Shown here one piece after another: positions 21,232-36,200 of a stretch of 64,000 nucleotides of DNA (position 1 is its first letter; every line of letters begins with the position of its first letter). The stretch is from Quillaja saponaria. Taxonomy: Eukaryota; Streptophyta; Magnoliopsida; Fabales; Quillajaceae. The stretch is from positions 19,662,062 through 19,726,061 of the forward strand of contig CM055611.1 of assembly GCA_029379385.1 (NCBI GenBank), in the 5' to 3' direction. The notes under the pieces are model-generated. The model was given only the letters and a program-made list of their open reading frames with translations, did not search any database and was not told where the DNA came from. The position numbers and the translations under genes were made by a program.

Positions 21232-23586
21232 TTATTTGAAGTCGTGCATCCTCCTTGCTGGGCTAAGCGTATTCAAGAGATGCATTGCTATAGTCATTGG
21301 ACCAACTCCTCCAGGAATTGGTGTGACAGCTGAGGCAATCTTGCAGGCTTCTTCGTAACAAACATCTCTGACCAACCTATAACCTCGAGAGCTCTTTGCG
21401 TCCTGTAAATGCAAAAATGGTCAACCAACTTATAACCTCAAGGGCTTTTTGCATCCATCAAATACTGTACTGTTGCAGGCAGGATCTCTTTGTACACAAT
21501 GTTCAAAAACTAGCTAAAAGACCTGAAATATGCTCACCTCTACTGGGTTGATTCCAACATCTATAATGACAACACCAGGTTTTATCTAGCTTCCCCTGAC
21601 CATGTTTGGTTGCCAAACAGCAGAGATGATAATATCTGCTTGTCTTGTAATCTCCTCAGGGTTCTTAGTTCTGGAATGGACAATAGTGACAGTAGCATCT
21701 TCCCTCTAGTGACATTGGAATAACTAGAGATTACTCTTAAGCGGGAAGACAAACAAATTCCAGAGAAAAGAAAGGAGAAAACAGTTATACTAAATTAGAT
21801 AAGATAGTGCAGTGAAATTGAAAAATAAAAAATAAAAAAAAAGCTTTGGGTCACTGATATTACCTGCAGTAACAGAGCAGCTGGCATGCCTACAATATTG
21901 CTCCAGCCAATCACAACTGCCTTCTTTCCTTTGATAGAAACTCCATATCGATGCAATAACTCTATGCATCCTTTAGGTGTACATGGAACAAACAAGGGGT
22001 CCCTACCACGCATGGCAAGGTGACCAATATTCAATGGGTGAAAACCATCCACATCTTTCTCAATCCTAACAGCATTCAAGATGTTTTGCTCCTTCATGTG
22101 CTGAAACAAGACGCACAAAAACAATAAGAACTTCAGAATGGAACTCAAAAATCTCCAGTCATGAATTACTTATAGGATATAGCATCGTTGCTTAATTTCA
22201 ATTTCTCAACATATCTTTCATATTTGTGGATATGAAAGCAGTCTACACTCCGTGATGTCATTCAATCTATAATAGAAGTTGGGAGTCTCATAAAATTCAA
22301 TTTTCTCACTCAATTACTCCCCTTCATGATTTGATTAAGAGCATCCCTATGATGAGATGTAATATCCATTGGCATATTCCAAATCTGACATTACACTTAG
22401 CTCAACAGTCAACAACACTTTGAAAACACTTGCATGTAATAAGGTACTTAAGGATTGGGCATACAGACAAATCCAAAATTCAAAACTAATTAACTTAACT
22501 ATTATCAAACTCTTTCAAATTCAGAACTTAGTAGTTAGTACTTCCTATTACCAATTGTCTCAGAACGAGCAACAGTATATATTAATTAATCCAACATGAA
22601 CTTCAGCCAATTTTGAAGTTTGGCATTATTATTTTATTTAAAAATTTACATTTACATACTCTCCCTTGATGAACTTTTACCAACTAGAATATAAGATTTC
22701 CAAGTTAAAAAGTTTGAGATTGGAAGCATACAGAAGGTAGAGGTAACTGAACAAGAATGCCATGAACTGTAGGATCATCGTTAAAGCCCGATATAAACTT
22801 GAGTACTTCTTCTTCTGAGGAATCCTCAGGTAAATGTGCTTCAAAAGAATTAATCCCCACAGAGTCACAAGCAGTTTTCTTGTTGCGCACATAAGTTGCA
22901 GAATCCTTCTTATCCCCGACAAGGATTACACCCAGCCTGGCGTGACACCAATAGCTTCCTTCATCCTGGATACTTCAGCTGCTATCTCAATCCCTTATTT
23001 GCTTTGCCACTGATTTTCCATCAATCACCTTAGCAGAGGCCTGAATAGCCATAGAAGCTGCACAGAAAGTGACACGGTATTGCATGAACAAATGAGGGCA
23101 CACTCGCACACAGGATTGATGAAATTAGAAAAATGGTAACATGTACATGTAAATCAAAAACATATTTATTAGTATTCTACTCAAAAAAATAAAAAGGGAA
23201 ATGAACTAAACCTCATGCAATATTCTGCAACAACCAATACACTCCCACAATAAAGCCAATATCTTTTTACTCCTCCGATGTAAACAATAAGATTGCAAGG
23301 GTCTGTCAATTGAGTGAGCAAATGGGTAATCTCTAAAAGCAAAATAAATGAAAATAGTTTCTTTCTTTTTTTTAAAAGGAGCAATAACTGTGGGTACAAC
23401 GGGCGATGCTGAAGAAGATGAAGATGAGTGAACAGAGAGGGACCGGAAAGAGCTAGGAGGATTAATGGGACCCATATGGAATGGACCCACCAACCGGCGG
23501 AGGCAAAAAACACTGTGGCTGCTGCCCAAAGGGAGAAGCCGAGCAGTAGAGTACGGAGAACAATCCGTGAATATCATCGATGCCAT
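21232..23586 (-). pseudogene. FOLD4: Chloroplast FolD (methylene-THF dehydrogenase/cyclohydrolase), inactivated
   Basis: FolD interconverts 5,10-methylene-, methenyl- and 10-formyl-tetrahydrofolate. The exons run from about 23586 to about 23385 (start MASMIFTDCS and a Ser-rich plastid transit-type region), then 22732-23040, 21864-22100, 21538-21705 and 21232-21402. Family segments are [94 protein letters not shown] and [15 protein letters not shown]. Breaks: exon 2 has an extra T after IRD and a missing base near VTPG, shifting about 50 bases out of frame; exon 4 has TAG at 21586-21588 where family members have the Trp of GSWIKPG. Missense changes hit conserved sites: GWSNIVG for GRSNIVG, AVWQPN for AVGQPN, LVRDVC for LVGDVC. 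The donor of exon 1 is unclear. Splice sites of exons 2-5 are intact, so inactivation is probably recent. Confidence 0.88.
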
Positions 23587-24860
23587 TAGAAGTTTCCTCG
23601 AACAACAACGTTTGAATAATCTATACGTTATGTTGTGGTTGTGTAGGCTCTCCCACTTATGTTTTTTAGGGTTTAGTGAGGGTTTTGGGGTGTGAGAACT
23701 GTGAAGTCAGAAACGACGCGAGCCGGAGAGTTGCGGCTTTTTTTCGTTTGGACGCCTTTGGCCAAAACGAACCTTTTGGTAAAAAGAGACAGCAAAACGC
23801 ACCGTTTCGTGTAGATTTCTGACGCTGCAAAGTTTGAAGACCAGGGATGGATAGGATCAATGAAAAAGGGAATGATTCTTTCTATTGTATAATCTACGGC
23901 CTAATGAGTCTTCTATTAAACAAAAATATAAAGATAAGTTGAATCAACATAATCATACATTGATTAAATAATTATGAATAATTTTTCATTACAAAGAGAT
24001 ATTTTTATAAAATTAATTTTGCAAGCATTTTCAATATTAAAAATCAGTTGAGCCAAAAATATTAATTGACATAAATAAATCGTTAAAAAATAGATAAATT
24101 TTTTTTTTATAGATATTAAACCACACAACTGGCACTTTTCTTCTAAAAAAAATTATTAATAAATAACACTTTTCAAATACTTAATGAATATTCTTAAAAA
24201 ATCAATCTAAAGAACAGGGGTCGAAATTGACCAATTAGGTTTGCTCTTGATCCTAAAAAATAAAATTAATAATTGAAAGAGTTAACTTCCTCTTGAAGGC
24301 ACAATTGAGTCTCTCGTTTACAATTATAAGCAAATATGCAACTGTATTTTTATTCTTAAAAAGTTAACATTTGTTATAATAATTTACAATTATTTTAAAT
24401 ATTTTAAATTTAAATAGATTCATTTATTACATTTCCACAAAGGTTGGATATTACATAATCAGATTTTATAGAGAGAAAATACATAATGCCTTCTCTATCA
24501 AAGAAATATGAACCTGAACAAATATCCATTTAAACATACAAAGGATATTCAATATCATCATTTTTTATCTCAAAACAGAAGAAGACTTTGAGTAACAACA
24601 ATAAGAAGAACATCTTTTAAACAGAAACTAGAGAAAGGTCGTCTATCAAAATTTATCTGCAACGAGAAAGGAAGCAATTGAAAAAGAGCTGTAGCTTCTG
24701 TTATATACTTATATCCCAGTATATTTTATGTACATACAGCTCAAACATGTCTTCTGCTATACAATTTTCCATGGTTTTTTCTTCTTTTTTCTTTTTCCTT
24801 TTTTTGTTTTATTTGTTGTTTTGTTTTTTCCCCTTTCAATTTGTATATTTGGGGTAATCC
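23587..24860. other. Intergenic between the FolD pseudogene and KEA
   Basis: About 23590-23860 is the former promoter and leader of the FolD gene and is GC-richer than its surroundings. The rest is AT-rich DNA without recognisable genes, and the right part (about 24450-24860) is likely the 3' untranslated region of the KEA gene on the minus strand. Confidence 0.55.
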
Positions 24861-27800
24861 CTATATAGCCAGTGTTCCTTCAGAGACTTGGTTCTCATCT
24901 AGTGAATCTGAGGAATGAGATTTGGGTTTACTCATCATTCGAGAAAATCCATAGCCAAGAGAACTTCCACTTGCTTCACATAACTGCACACATAGACCAT
25001 AAATTGCAACTCATTCCAGCCATCAGAAATATAAAAGAGAAAGTTACTTGATTCTGTAAGTACCTAATCAAAGGTGAGAATGAGTATTAATCAGTGTTTG
25101 TATAAAGAAAAAAATACCTCTGCAAGCTCAGACAGATGACGGGATCTGAACTCATTAATAGTAGCTGTAATCTCTGTTGTGGGTAGTTTAGTCTGAATAG
25201 AAAGATATATGTAGAAAATGAAATAAAGCAGCACAAAGACAAGAAAGAAAATAATGATGAATTGAAAATGCAATCTGAATACATTAGAAAAGGGATGTTG
25301 ACACGTTGTGCAATAAAAACGAAAAAATAAATACATATTAAGATTTGAGTATGGAATGTAGAGTTGATTTTCTTTTTTACAGAAAGGGAAAGAACAGAGA
25401 GAGAGGGGAAGGAGGAAGGAGGAAGGAGGAAACGGGAAAAAAGGAATGGAAATATAGTGAGTTGAATAAAGTTATTACTTGGGAGGAGAATGTCTAAGTG
25501 GGTTCCAAATTCCAATGGAAATTGATCAATTAGAGTGAATAAGGGTATTTTAGAAAGAAAGAAAAAAAAAATTCTTTTATAGGCTATGGTCATAGCCATT
25601 TTAGCTGTGGAAATAGCGGCACCATATATTATAAAACATATGAAGGAGCCAGTTTTTCCATCAGCTCAAGATATCTGCTTTAACAAGTTTTTTTTATTTT
25701 CCTTTTTTGCTAACAGCTTAACAAGTAATAGAGTTAACTGAAAATCAGTTTATTTACCTGAGCAAGCACCGCAGCCGCTAATTGGAGACTTGGTTCCAAG
25801 GTCTCAGGTACAACCTATACATGCAAGTGACATATTTACACAAGGAAGCAAGAATCAAGGACTGAAGAGCAGTTTTTTTTCATACTTTGAATATCAGAGT
25901 TCTCCGATATGGTATTCATTGAAAGGAAAATACTTAAAAAGAGGTATAAGACTATTACAGCTGTAGCTCCAGCCTTTTCTAAATTCAGTCCATGATCAAC
26001 ATCATGAGCACGGACAAAAGTTTTCACATTAGGGAAGTGCTTGCTCAGAGCCCAAACTGTTCTATAGTTTGCACCAGGGCTATCTAGAGTTATTGCAGCA
26101 GCACAAGCTCTTTCAGCACCAACTTTATGGAGGACCTAGTCAAGCAGGACAAGGTGTATCAGGTAATGAACATGCTGAAGTGAAGGCACACATACCAATA
26201 CCATTTGCATTACCTCTCGACTACCAGCATCTCCAAAATAAACAGGGAGACCCAAAGCACGTCCAACTGCTACTCTATCACTGAACACGTGAGTATGGAA
26301 AAACATATCAGAACATGGACTGTCCCTTCTGAAACGCATCATATTGAAGGTTTCATAAATATGTCTGACAAAAATTATAGTACATGAAAAAACACAAATC
26401 TGAAATATGCTCTATACTTGTTAGTTATTATCACAAGATTTAACTGGAAACTGATTAGTAATAATTGTAATGGTCATTTGTGTATGGGAAAATTGAGAAA
26501 CATATCCCAGTAACCGTTCTTACATCCCAGAAAAGCATAATTGGTAGTAATAAAGATCCTAATATTCTGAAACAAAGCAAGCCTTTTATGCACATATATA
26601 GTAAACTTTGAGATGTTAGTGTCTACATTTTACCTTCAGATATGGAAAACTCTAACAAGGAGTTACACTGTAGCAATAACATGCATGTAAGATTTTTGCT
26701 TTAACACCAAAAGACATTGAATGCACAAAACATATAAATAATATACAACCTATAACTCATCCTTGGAAAGCAATGAGGAGAATAATAACAACTAACAAGT
26801 ACGTTCAATTAGTTTCAGGGGTTACCTCCTCACATCTAGTGCAACAAAAGGAATCAATCGCTCAGAAAGAAGTTGTGCAATTATCTGGGAGAAACAGGGA
26901 GGAAGGGGCCGATACGTTAGTAACTGTTATACACAGGTTTATTGTTTATAACTGGTTTATGAAACAAAAGTAAGACTATACCTGACCAACTCGTCCGAAT
27001 CCACAAATAACAATATGATCTTGCAAATCATCTGTCTGCAAAGATGGCACCAAGATGAAGTAAATTACTAACAACGTGACAGTGTCAAGCCTACATCACA
27101 ATCAAATAACATGAACAATATAATTTGAGCTGCATGCAGTAATGATGTGGAAACCCGAGTATACAATAAGCTTCAGCCAAATCTGCTATAATTGTGCTTT
27201 AACTATTCTTTTAGTACGTGATCACTCTCCTTATGAACATGAAACAACATATAATTAAAGGATGTTAACAATACCTCAATCTTCCAGTTCACCCATTTTC
27301 CTTATTTTCCAATTCCCCCTTCCTTTTTTTTTTTTCTTTTTTTTTTGATATCTTTTTCCTTCCTTTCGATTGTTAACATGTGGCGAGTCCCCACTTTTTC
27401 CCATTCACCCCCTTATTTTCTTTTTGTTCCTTTTACATAGTGGCACTTGGCACCTAGGGCAGGACTCCCTTATGAATATTACAAAAAGGCTATTTTACAA
27501 TTCTATCTTCATGTATTAGATGTAGTTTACCAGATTGGACAAAACAAGTTATTTGTCTGTCACGTGAAGGGTACCTTTTGATACTATGAAAAGAATCAAT
27601 TTTGATAGATTTGAAAATTGTGTGAAAACAATATTCTCTGATATCAAAATACCCTGAACAATATATTAGATTGCTACCCTGCAAATGCTAAGTATAACAA
27701 CCTTCTCGATTGAGAAATTCTATCCTAACAACTTATGAAGTACCTTCCCCCTCAGCATGAACTTAAGAGAGGCAATAATGATAATAATTTTAACACAATA

Positions 27801-30192
27801 TACTTGCCACAAGTAGGTTCCTTATATATTTACTCTTTTAAGTTTTAACTGATTGGTCATGTTACATCTAAAACTATTGCAAAGGCTTCTGTAACTTATC
27901 GTCTTATGCATTCACTATTAAGTGATTTTAGTTTACATTAAAAGAATTTAGTTACCTAGACAAAGAACAGAGAGAGAGACGCGTTAACCATACAGTAATA
28001 AATCATCCGTCCAGAAGTCTCTACTATGACAGATCATCTCCAGAATATCTATGTGGCAATATTCTTATTCTCTAATGTCTAATTAGGAATTAGACGCATT
28101 CAACAGGCCATTACATGAAGATGAATAACCATGTTGAGTTCAAGACCTGTGATCTTAATGCAGTTCTAATCTATCTTCATCCAACAAGATGATGTTCAGT
28201 AAACAAGTAACACAATAGTCCCACTTTAGACACTGCTCATTATGAGATTCACAATTTTTTTTGCAATTAATAGTAGTGACCACTAACCATTCATGTTAGA
28301 GATTTACCTCACTTTCAGCGGGTAATAAGCTTCGAACATCATGGAGCTCAAAACGAGAGGCAATCAACTGACCACCAGCAGCTAGCCATGGTGTGAGGGC
28401 CATTGAAATTCCCACAACAAGAAACAACAAAGATGATAGGTGGGCAGACATTATACCCTGCAAAATGTCATTTTTGCAAAATACATTATTTGTATTGACG
28501 GTCATTATCATGTATCATTGATTATCATTAAAACATTGTTGTATATGAACTATTCTTTGGAGCAAGTTTATCTATTATTCTTTATTTGGAAACAAAAACC
28601 ACCAAGAATATGAACTTGCAAAATGCATAAGCAATTATAAAAATGTTCAACTTTTCCTGAAAATCAACTCAAGCAGAAATGAAACCTGATTAACAGCTTC
28701 ACCAAAAGCCACAAATGCAAATTCTCCCCCCGGTGCAAGAAGAAGACCAGCTCTTATTGCAGAAATGATTGAAATACCAAAAACTTTACCAGTCAAAGCA
28801 ACCAATAGAGCCTTGCCACCAATCAAAAGACCAAGTGTCCCCATGATGACTGGGAAGTTTGAAAGAAGAAGTTTTGGATCAATTGACATTCCAACCTGAA
28901 AAGTCATAAATTGATTGCCTGAAATGACACATTGGAGCAGCTCTACTCATTATTACACTTGCAGTAAGAGCTGTATGAATCCAACCACAAATTCCCACTT
29001 GTGTATTCAAGATACATTCTTCTCTTTGCTGCACTAATAATTAATATTACGAATTTCAAAATTTTAAAGCACCAACCAAATGATCTCATTGCAGATACCG
29101 GGTCAAAAAAATATCTTACCAGTCTATTTGGAGAAGAAACAACAAACACCACAAGCAAATTAGAAAAGAAAGTCAAATTTGTTGTCGCTCGAGAGTTATT
29201 TGGATTAAAGATGCATCACCCATTCAAATAATTGAGTAGCAACTATTAGCTAAATTACTTTTTAGCATTTTAGTTAAAATGAAAATATCTCCTAGAAGTA
29301 ATCATAGAGATTCTGCATACGAAAATAATGCAGACAATCCAAAGACACGGGACACACAGAAGATAATACCTAGAAAAATTACAAAGACAATGCATGGAGT
29401 CTAGAATCTGAAAAAAAGGAAATGAAGTCATACTGCTCAACTTACTCCTTCAGAAAAAGTAACAGGACAGTTTGATTTTACTGGTCTATGAAAGGTTTTG
29501 TTTTAATGATTGTGGAGCAGTGCTATGAAAAGAGCACCTTAGGCGCACCTAGGCGCTAGGCACACCTAAAGTGCCTCGCTTGGTCTAGGTGAGGCGCACG
29601 CCTGGCTTGCCTGACTTGCCTAGACGCTCGCTTCAAGTGAGGCGTTAGGCGACTAAGGCGCTGCCTAGGCAGTTCCAACTCTTTTTTTTTTTTTTTTTTA
29701 CTTCAGGGCCTTGTTTGTTTGGATCATAATAATAGACACATAGTAAATATTTAACTGGTGTACAATTTACAAAAGCCATACAAACCTTAAGTCATTCTAC
29801 TTATAAATACCACAAGACCTTATTCTTTCCCCAAAAAAAAAAAATATCTAGGGTTTAAGAAGATCTAACACGAGAGCTACGTCAAGAACATTTATGGGTT
29901 CAAGTTCTACTACCAAGAACCATGCACATGAGCATGAGGAGTTATTAGAAGAAGATGACAAAGGTTATAATTCTAATGATGGTGATTGAGGTGATGTTGG
30001 TCCTGTAAGTATTGATGAGGATGAGACAATAAGCAACTCATGAGTAGGAGGAAGAACTGGTTTTTTGAAAGATGCTTGCATCTGAATTTTTATGTTTACT
30101 TTCTTGTTTCAACTTGACTTGGGGTTTGAAATGGCTTATGTGTTATTCCATAAGCTTTAAATGCTTTAAATCTTTAATACAATGTTTTTTGT

Positions 30193-30232
<40 letters not shown>

Positions 30233-33200
30233 GTTAAATCCCACATTCTCACTATCATTATATATATCTTCTCTTAAAGAATATTTTAATTTTTTTTACT
30301 TAAATGCGCCTAGGCAATAGAAGCCCTTATAGCCTAAATACACCTAGCGCTTTTTAAAACATTGTTGTGGAGGTTATTCTAATTTCAAGGTTTGGTACTT
30401 GGGAATGAATAAATATATGGAGTTTTGTAAAGCTGCGAAATGCCCCTAAAGGAATAAAAAGATACTTCAACATGTATGTTGCTTCCTTACCTTCATAGTC
30501 AGAAGTACAAGTTTCATCCTATGGAAGTGACATGGTATCCGAGATGAGTCTTAAGTGATCCAATGAAGTGCTTGTGAACTTCCTGATTCCAATTAATGCT
30601 TTACAAGCATTCAGGTGCTTCATATTTTATGGTAACAGGCTAACAACAGAACAATAATTTTTTTCCCTTCTATTATTTGGAAGGCCAAGGTCCCTTTCTA
30701 AAGTTAAGGCTTTTGTTCGGATTGCAATTTATCGAAAACTTGTTGCAGGTGCTGAGGTCTTACAAGGCTTTATCTCCAGAGGTTTAAGTTGTAAAATCTA
30801 CAGCTCTTTGTCCACCATAATAAAATCACACATCCATCCAATACCAATCCATCTACAAAAAACTTTAGGGAGGAGGTTTTTCCAACCTTCTCAAATGTAT
30901 CCCTGTATAAGCAAATTTTCATATCTTCCCTTTTTATGATTTATTTAAAATCCAGGTTTCTTGTTTTTAATTCTTTTTCTATCTATCCAAATTTCTTTAT
31001 TTTTCCTTTTCCTTGATCTCTCTTTCTCTCTTTTTTTGACAAATATCTTTATATTTTTCTCCAGCACAATGTTCATGTCCTAAACGGATACCTGCATATC
31101 GCAAGTGGGTACCATGAATAAAAAATCTAAAATACAAACATATTTTTTTTGATAAGAATCATATCGAAGCTATATTGAAAGGCTTAGGCCACAGCCTACA
31201 ACTGTGTAACCATTATAAACAATGTACCTAAGAAAGTCATGGTAACAAAATAAGATCATGAAACCTTGGCAAGGAGCCTCTTACAGATCAATGCCTTTTT
31301 TCCCAAAACGGAGCACCCTAGTGAGGCTTCGTGGGGGCATGCCTTTTGGTTTTGTGGGGAAGAGGAGAAAGTTGGGGGCTGAGGACTATGGTTTGACTTA
31401 AAATTTCACTCTGCATCTACATATGTGATTGTACCATGATTTCTATAAGATATTCATGTTATTAATGAAAAGTAAATGGGAGCCTAGATTTCCTTTGTCT
31501 GCCCCCCGCCCCCCTAGTTGAGGAAATCTTCGTAGCTGTTGGATTTATGAAGAATTAATTTTAAAAAATACTTTGACTTTTGAAACTCCATATTCCCCAG
31601 TTTCAATAGTTGCGAGAATGAAACAAAGTCACATCACAGTTAAAAGTTACAATGGTTAAAGTACCTACCGTCATAAAGAAGAGACCCAATAAAAGACCAC
31701 GATATGGAGCAATGTCAGATTCAACCTGTAAGGAAAATTCAGTTTCTGCAAGAAGCAAACCAGCCAGAAATGCTCCCAATGCCATGGAAAGTCCAGCCTG
31801 TTCTAAGTAAAGAAAAGACAACATAAATTATAAATATCTGATAAATATGATTTTAGCCAGGAAATTTGATTATTTCTAGATTAGAAGAAAGATGAATTAA
31901 AACTGCAAAGCCATCCCGTTGTCTTTTCTTTTCTTCTCTATAACGTTAAATTTAAAAAATAAGGTGATAAAGTGCAACTATAGTACTCATAAAGTTTACA
32001 GGAAAAAATAAATGGAACAAGAAACTAAATTCTCAAATTTAACAAATCCAAGAAACACCAGAGGAAGTGAGACAAGAAAACAATAAGAAGCCCTCATACC
32101 CTGGCCGTAAGGAGACTAGTCCCAAGAATAACAAGGAGTGTGTTAGCAGAAAATATTTCAGCATTTTGATTTTCTGCAATCTGCTTATATATTGGCCGAA
32201 GAAGCTGTATAAACAACCATGAGAAAAATGAGCACAAGACAAAAGCTAAGGAAGCATAATGATAGGCTTAACAATTTAGACATGTTCCTAATAGAAAACC
32301 AACAGACAGAAGTGTAGAATCCTTATAACAAAAATAAGTTTTGACAGTGTATGGTTTAGCAAAATTATCTCAATACAATCTTAAGGTAAGATAAATAGGT
32401 CCATAAAACACAAGCTCCATTTGTCATGACAAATTAATAGGCCTGAGAAATGCACAGAAAATTTACCATTACTTCGTAAGATAAATCAATGATAATAAAC
32501 CTCATCTAATCAAGCAACTCTTATGATGTGTAATAGAGGGATGGTAACATTGAACATGGACATGCAGAATATTCTAGGCTACATGGTACGAATTCAGAAC
32601 CGTCCAAAGTATCTTTCTATACAGCGTATAAAAAAGCATTCTGCATGACTGGTATGAAGTAGATAAAATCATCCTTTTCTGAATCCTGATCAAATAAAAA
32701 CCTTCAGAAATTAATATACTTTGCTACCACTTAGAATCTTCATATAGACATCATATAACAACATAAATTGACAGATGAAGGCATAGTATTATGCTCCATA
32801 TACATTCTGTGATGCACTAAAACTATCTAGCTACAACTATTTTTCAACTAATAATCAGATCTTAAATTTTGTTCATCTCAAAGATGACAGCGCCATTAGA
32901 AGCACAAAATGTATATCTTGATAAGAGTTGCATTTTCAGGACCAAGGATCATAGAGTTATGGACTTATGGCATACCACGCAAGTTTAGAAAAAACCATTG
33001 TTATTGTTCTGAAAGTTGCAAAAATAAGTAACACTTACCAATCGTCCACCAGCAATTATGGCAGTGATGGCAACAGCTGCCTTAACAGCAGCCAGCCCAA
33101 GAGCTTCAGCAATGGCTTGAAAACCAACCTGAAAAGATGACAATATATAAGCAATAACAGCAGAAGTAGTCACAAAAATAATAATGAGTGGTAACAGTAG

Positions 33201-36200
33201 GGCAAGATAAATAACATCTCAAGATTTTGAACTAATGTCTAAAAGAAGAAGAAGAGGAAAAAAAATTAGTTTCATCATAAGATTAACATCAAACCAAGTG
33301 TAGAGAGAAACACCAACATGCCAACATCTGTATCTCAATCATGTCATAATTTCACAAAAATCATATAAAACTAAGGCATATATCATGCAACTGATCTCAA
33401 GTTCTCTCAACAGAGAAGTGAAGACCCCATATTAAGATCCAGAAAGACGGACAAAACCACTGCATAATCTAATTAAATTCAAAACAGATAATGTTTAACT
33501 TTTATATACTGTTTCGGAAATAATATACTAGATTGTGCTTGCCGTACATATTTGTCATTTTTCTTTCTGTATGTCGCACTATATTTTTAATTGTTTCGTA
33601 TATGTGTTTTTACATAGGCATCTCACTGTAGACAGGGAATCTTCAGGTGAATGGTGATATATTATAAACCAAGAAGACTCTTTACTTTTTATTCCTTGTA
33701 ATAGATACAAGTTTATCAAGAAGTCGCAAAAGGGGCACAAAACAAAAGAAGAAAAGGAGCAAAAATCCAAACCTAAAAAGCACACTGGTATGGTATGGCA
33801 GGGGGAAAAAAAAGGAACAGTGGAGTGTGAAACACCTATCACCAATTATGTACCCTCTTACAAGAAATTACACTAAGACACCCTCATGCTGTCCCTACAC
33901 TGCAAAAAAATTCCCTATAATCAACATAGCCTTTGTTTGGCCAAGCCCTTCTAAACCAAGGAGACTCTTTTTAGAATATTACGTAAATTAATTAGCAGGA
34001 AGTGGATGCCAGACAAGTCATAAAATACGCAATAAATTTAAAGTTCACTGATGAACAGATTTATATAACATCTTTTACCATATGTTCAGGCAGATCATTC
34101 ATCCAATATTCCAACTTTAACTGTGTTCTTGAAACCTCGTGTATTTTTAAAATTGAACATCTTTGCATTTAGAAAGTCTAGAACCTACTGAAGCTGCCTC
34201 AGGAGGGGAAAAAAGGAAAAGAATCAAGAATGTTGAAACGAAGTGCTAGAAAATCTTACCCCTCCTTTGGATGAATTCGGTGAAATAAGAGGTATGAGTA
34301 TTAGCAAAACAACAACAGCCAAATCCTGAAACGACCCAAAAGAAGAAGAAAACAGCCGATTAATCAATTTCAATATAGAAAAGAGTATCTGAAGGCATTT
34401 ATGTAGACAAAAACAATCAACACTATAGAAAGACATCAACTTCACATTAGATCCAATATAAATGACAAAGAAAAAGAAGACGATGCTTGTATTAAGGATC
34501 TCCAGAGTTCAGAATAGACATACTTAAGAAAGGTACTTAATTATAGAGCAATTATGTTTATGTGCAGAGCCAAACATTTTTGCAATAAGATGAAAGCTTC
34601 AGCCGTAATGTAAGGAAATGATCCAACTATATATGTCAAAATCGACAAACTCTACTTCATACTCACCCACATGCACTTGCAAGAGAAACCTGAACTAAAG
34701 CACAATAAAATTATATTAAAGAGATAACACAGGAACAATAAGTCAAATGGGGGTTACCACGAATTGAACCATTGCCGTTTTAAACAATAATGCTCTGTTG
34801 CCATGTCACTTTACCAGCTATTACAAAAGCTTACGCAGTTAGGAAATTGGCCAACTATGTATTTTAAGCTTTAGATCATATACCAACCCTATAAGGCAGC
34901 TGAGAAATTTTATCTTCACAATATCATCCTGTTTACTGTGAAGATGCTTGTTAAAATATCTTTGCAGACTAAAATGGAGGGTGCTTAGGGTGCATATGTG
35001 TTGATATACAAAGCCAATTTCCATATCATGCAGCTTTAGTATGCAGATTTTTGCTCATCCAGAAGGGTGCCGGTACTAATATGGGATATCAAAGTAAGAT
35101 ATATATGGGCACAAACTTCAGATAAATATATTTAGAAAAAACTATACTATCTTGAGCATGACTTATTTGATAAGAACACGACTTCAGGATCTAGACAGAA
35201 TAAGTATAGAAAACCTGGAAAAGCAAGACAGAAAATGTAGCTCGTCCATGGCGTGATGTGCTCTCACCTCGCTCCTGCAACACCTGTCAAAAAAGTCCAC
35301 CAAATTAGATTATTAGTGCCTATCGATAAAAAAGTATTGTCTAATAGGTGTTCAGTCTTGACAATCAAATATGACCATCAGATTGAAGAAACCAGATTTT
35401 GATGTTATTTATAATGGTGGAGCTATTTCCACTCAAAAGTGATCTTAGTTACACTCACATCTCTCTTGGCTCGGTGAGACCCACCTAAGAGATAGGGAGT
35501 AAACCTAAGACCACTTTTTGAGAGGAAGCAGTCCCTCCCTAATCTTAATTGGGGATTTTGATTTAATTGTACAATATATAACATCAGGTTTGGTTCATTC
35601 ACTTTAGAATTATAATTTAGTACTTTGGGATCAATTAAGAATTAATATTAAGTTAGGGGTTTTGCTATATTCCTTGGGCATTAAGTTATGCAGTTAGTAT
35701 TAGGTTATTACATTAGGCATAGTATATACTTATTTTCAGACTTGAATTTTGAATTAGAGTTTTGGTGGGATTTTGTAGTGTTATGCAACTAAACCGTAGG
35801 TACCTATCCAAAAAAATAAATAAACTAGGTGTGATGCCTAAGGAACCCTAGCCCATATGTGTGGTGTCTCTGGAACCTAAATGTGATGCGTAAATTTTCC
35901 CTCTCTTCCTCTGAAATAGACACCATTACATATTCCGGTCTCCAAAACCCTAGTCCCCCGAATCCTATATCTTGCTCGAAACCCTCTGATCCCTAGAATC
36001 AGTTTATCGCTGGTACTGTTCACAGCCCAGGAAAAGCCCTTATTTTTGAACCCCTTTATCTCTTCCTTTGCTCCCAAATTAACCCCAACATAATAATATC
36101 CTAAAATCTTAAACATCCCTTCAGTACTTCCTGAACCCTAACCTTATAGAAACCCTTATCTTCCTTGCTGTCACTCAATTTCCAACAGCCCAAGCTTTCC

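Noticed and set aside
25087..25599. Long minus-strand frame of 170 codons rich in Phe, Leu and Ser
   Set aside because: It runs over a KEA exon and the pyrimidine-rich intron beside it, and the translation is low complexity.
34740..34830. Stretch with GGTTACCACGAATTGAACC, looking like part of a tRNA
   Set aside because: No acceptor stem or cloverleaf can be drawn. It is more like a common repeat remnant.
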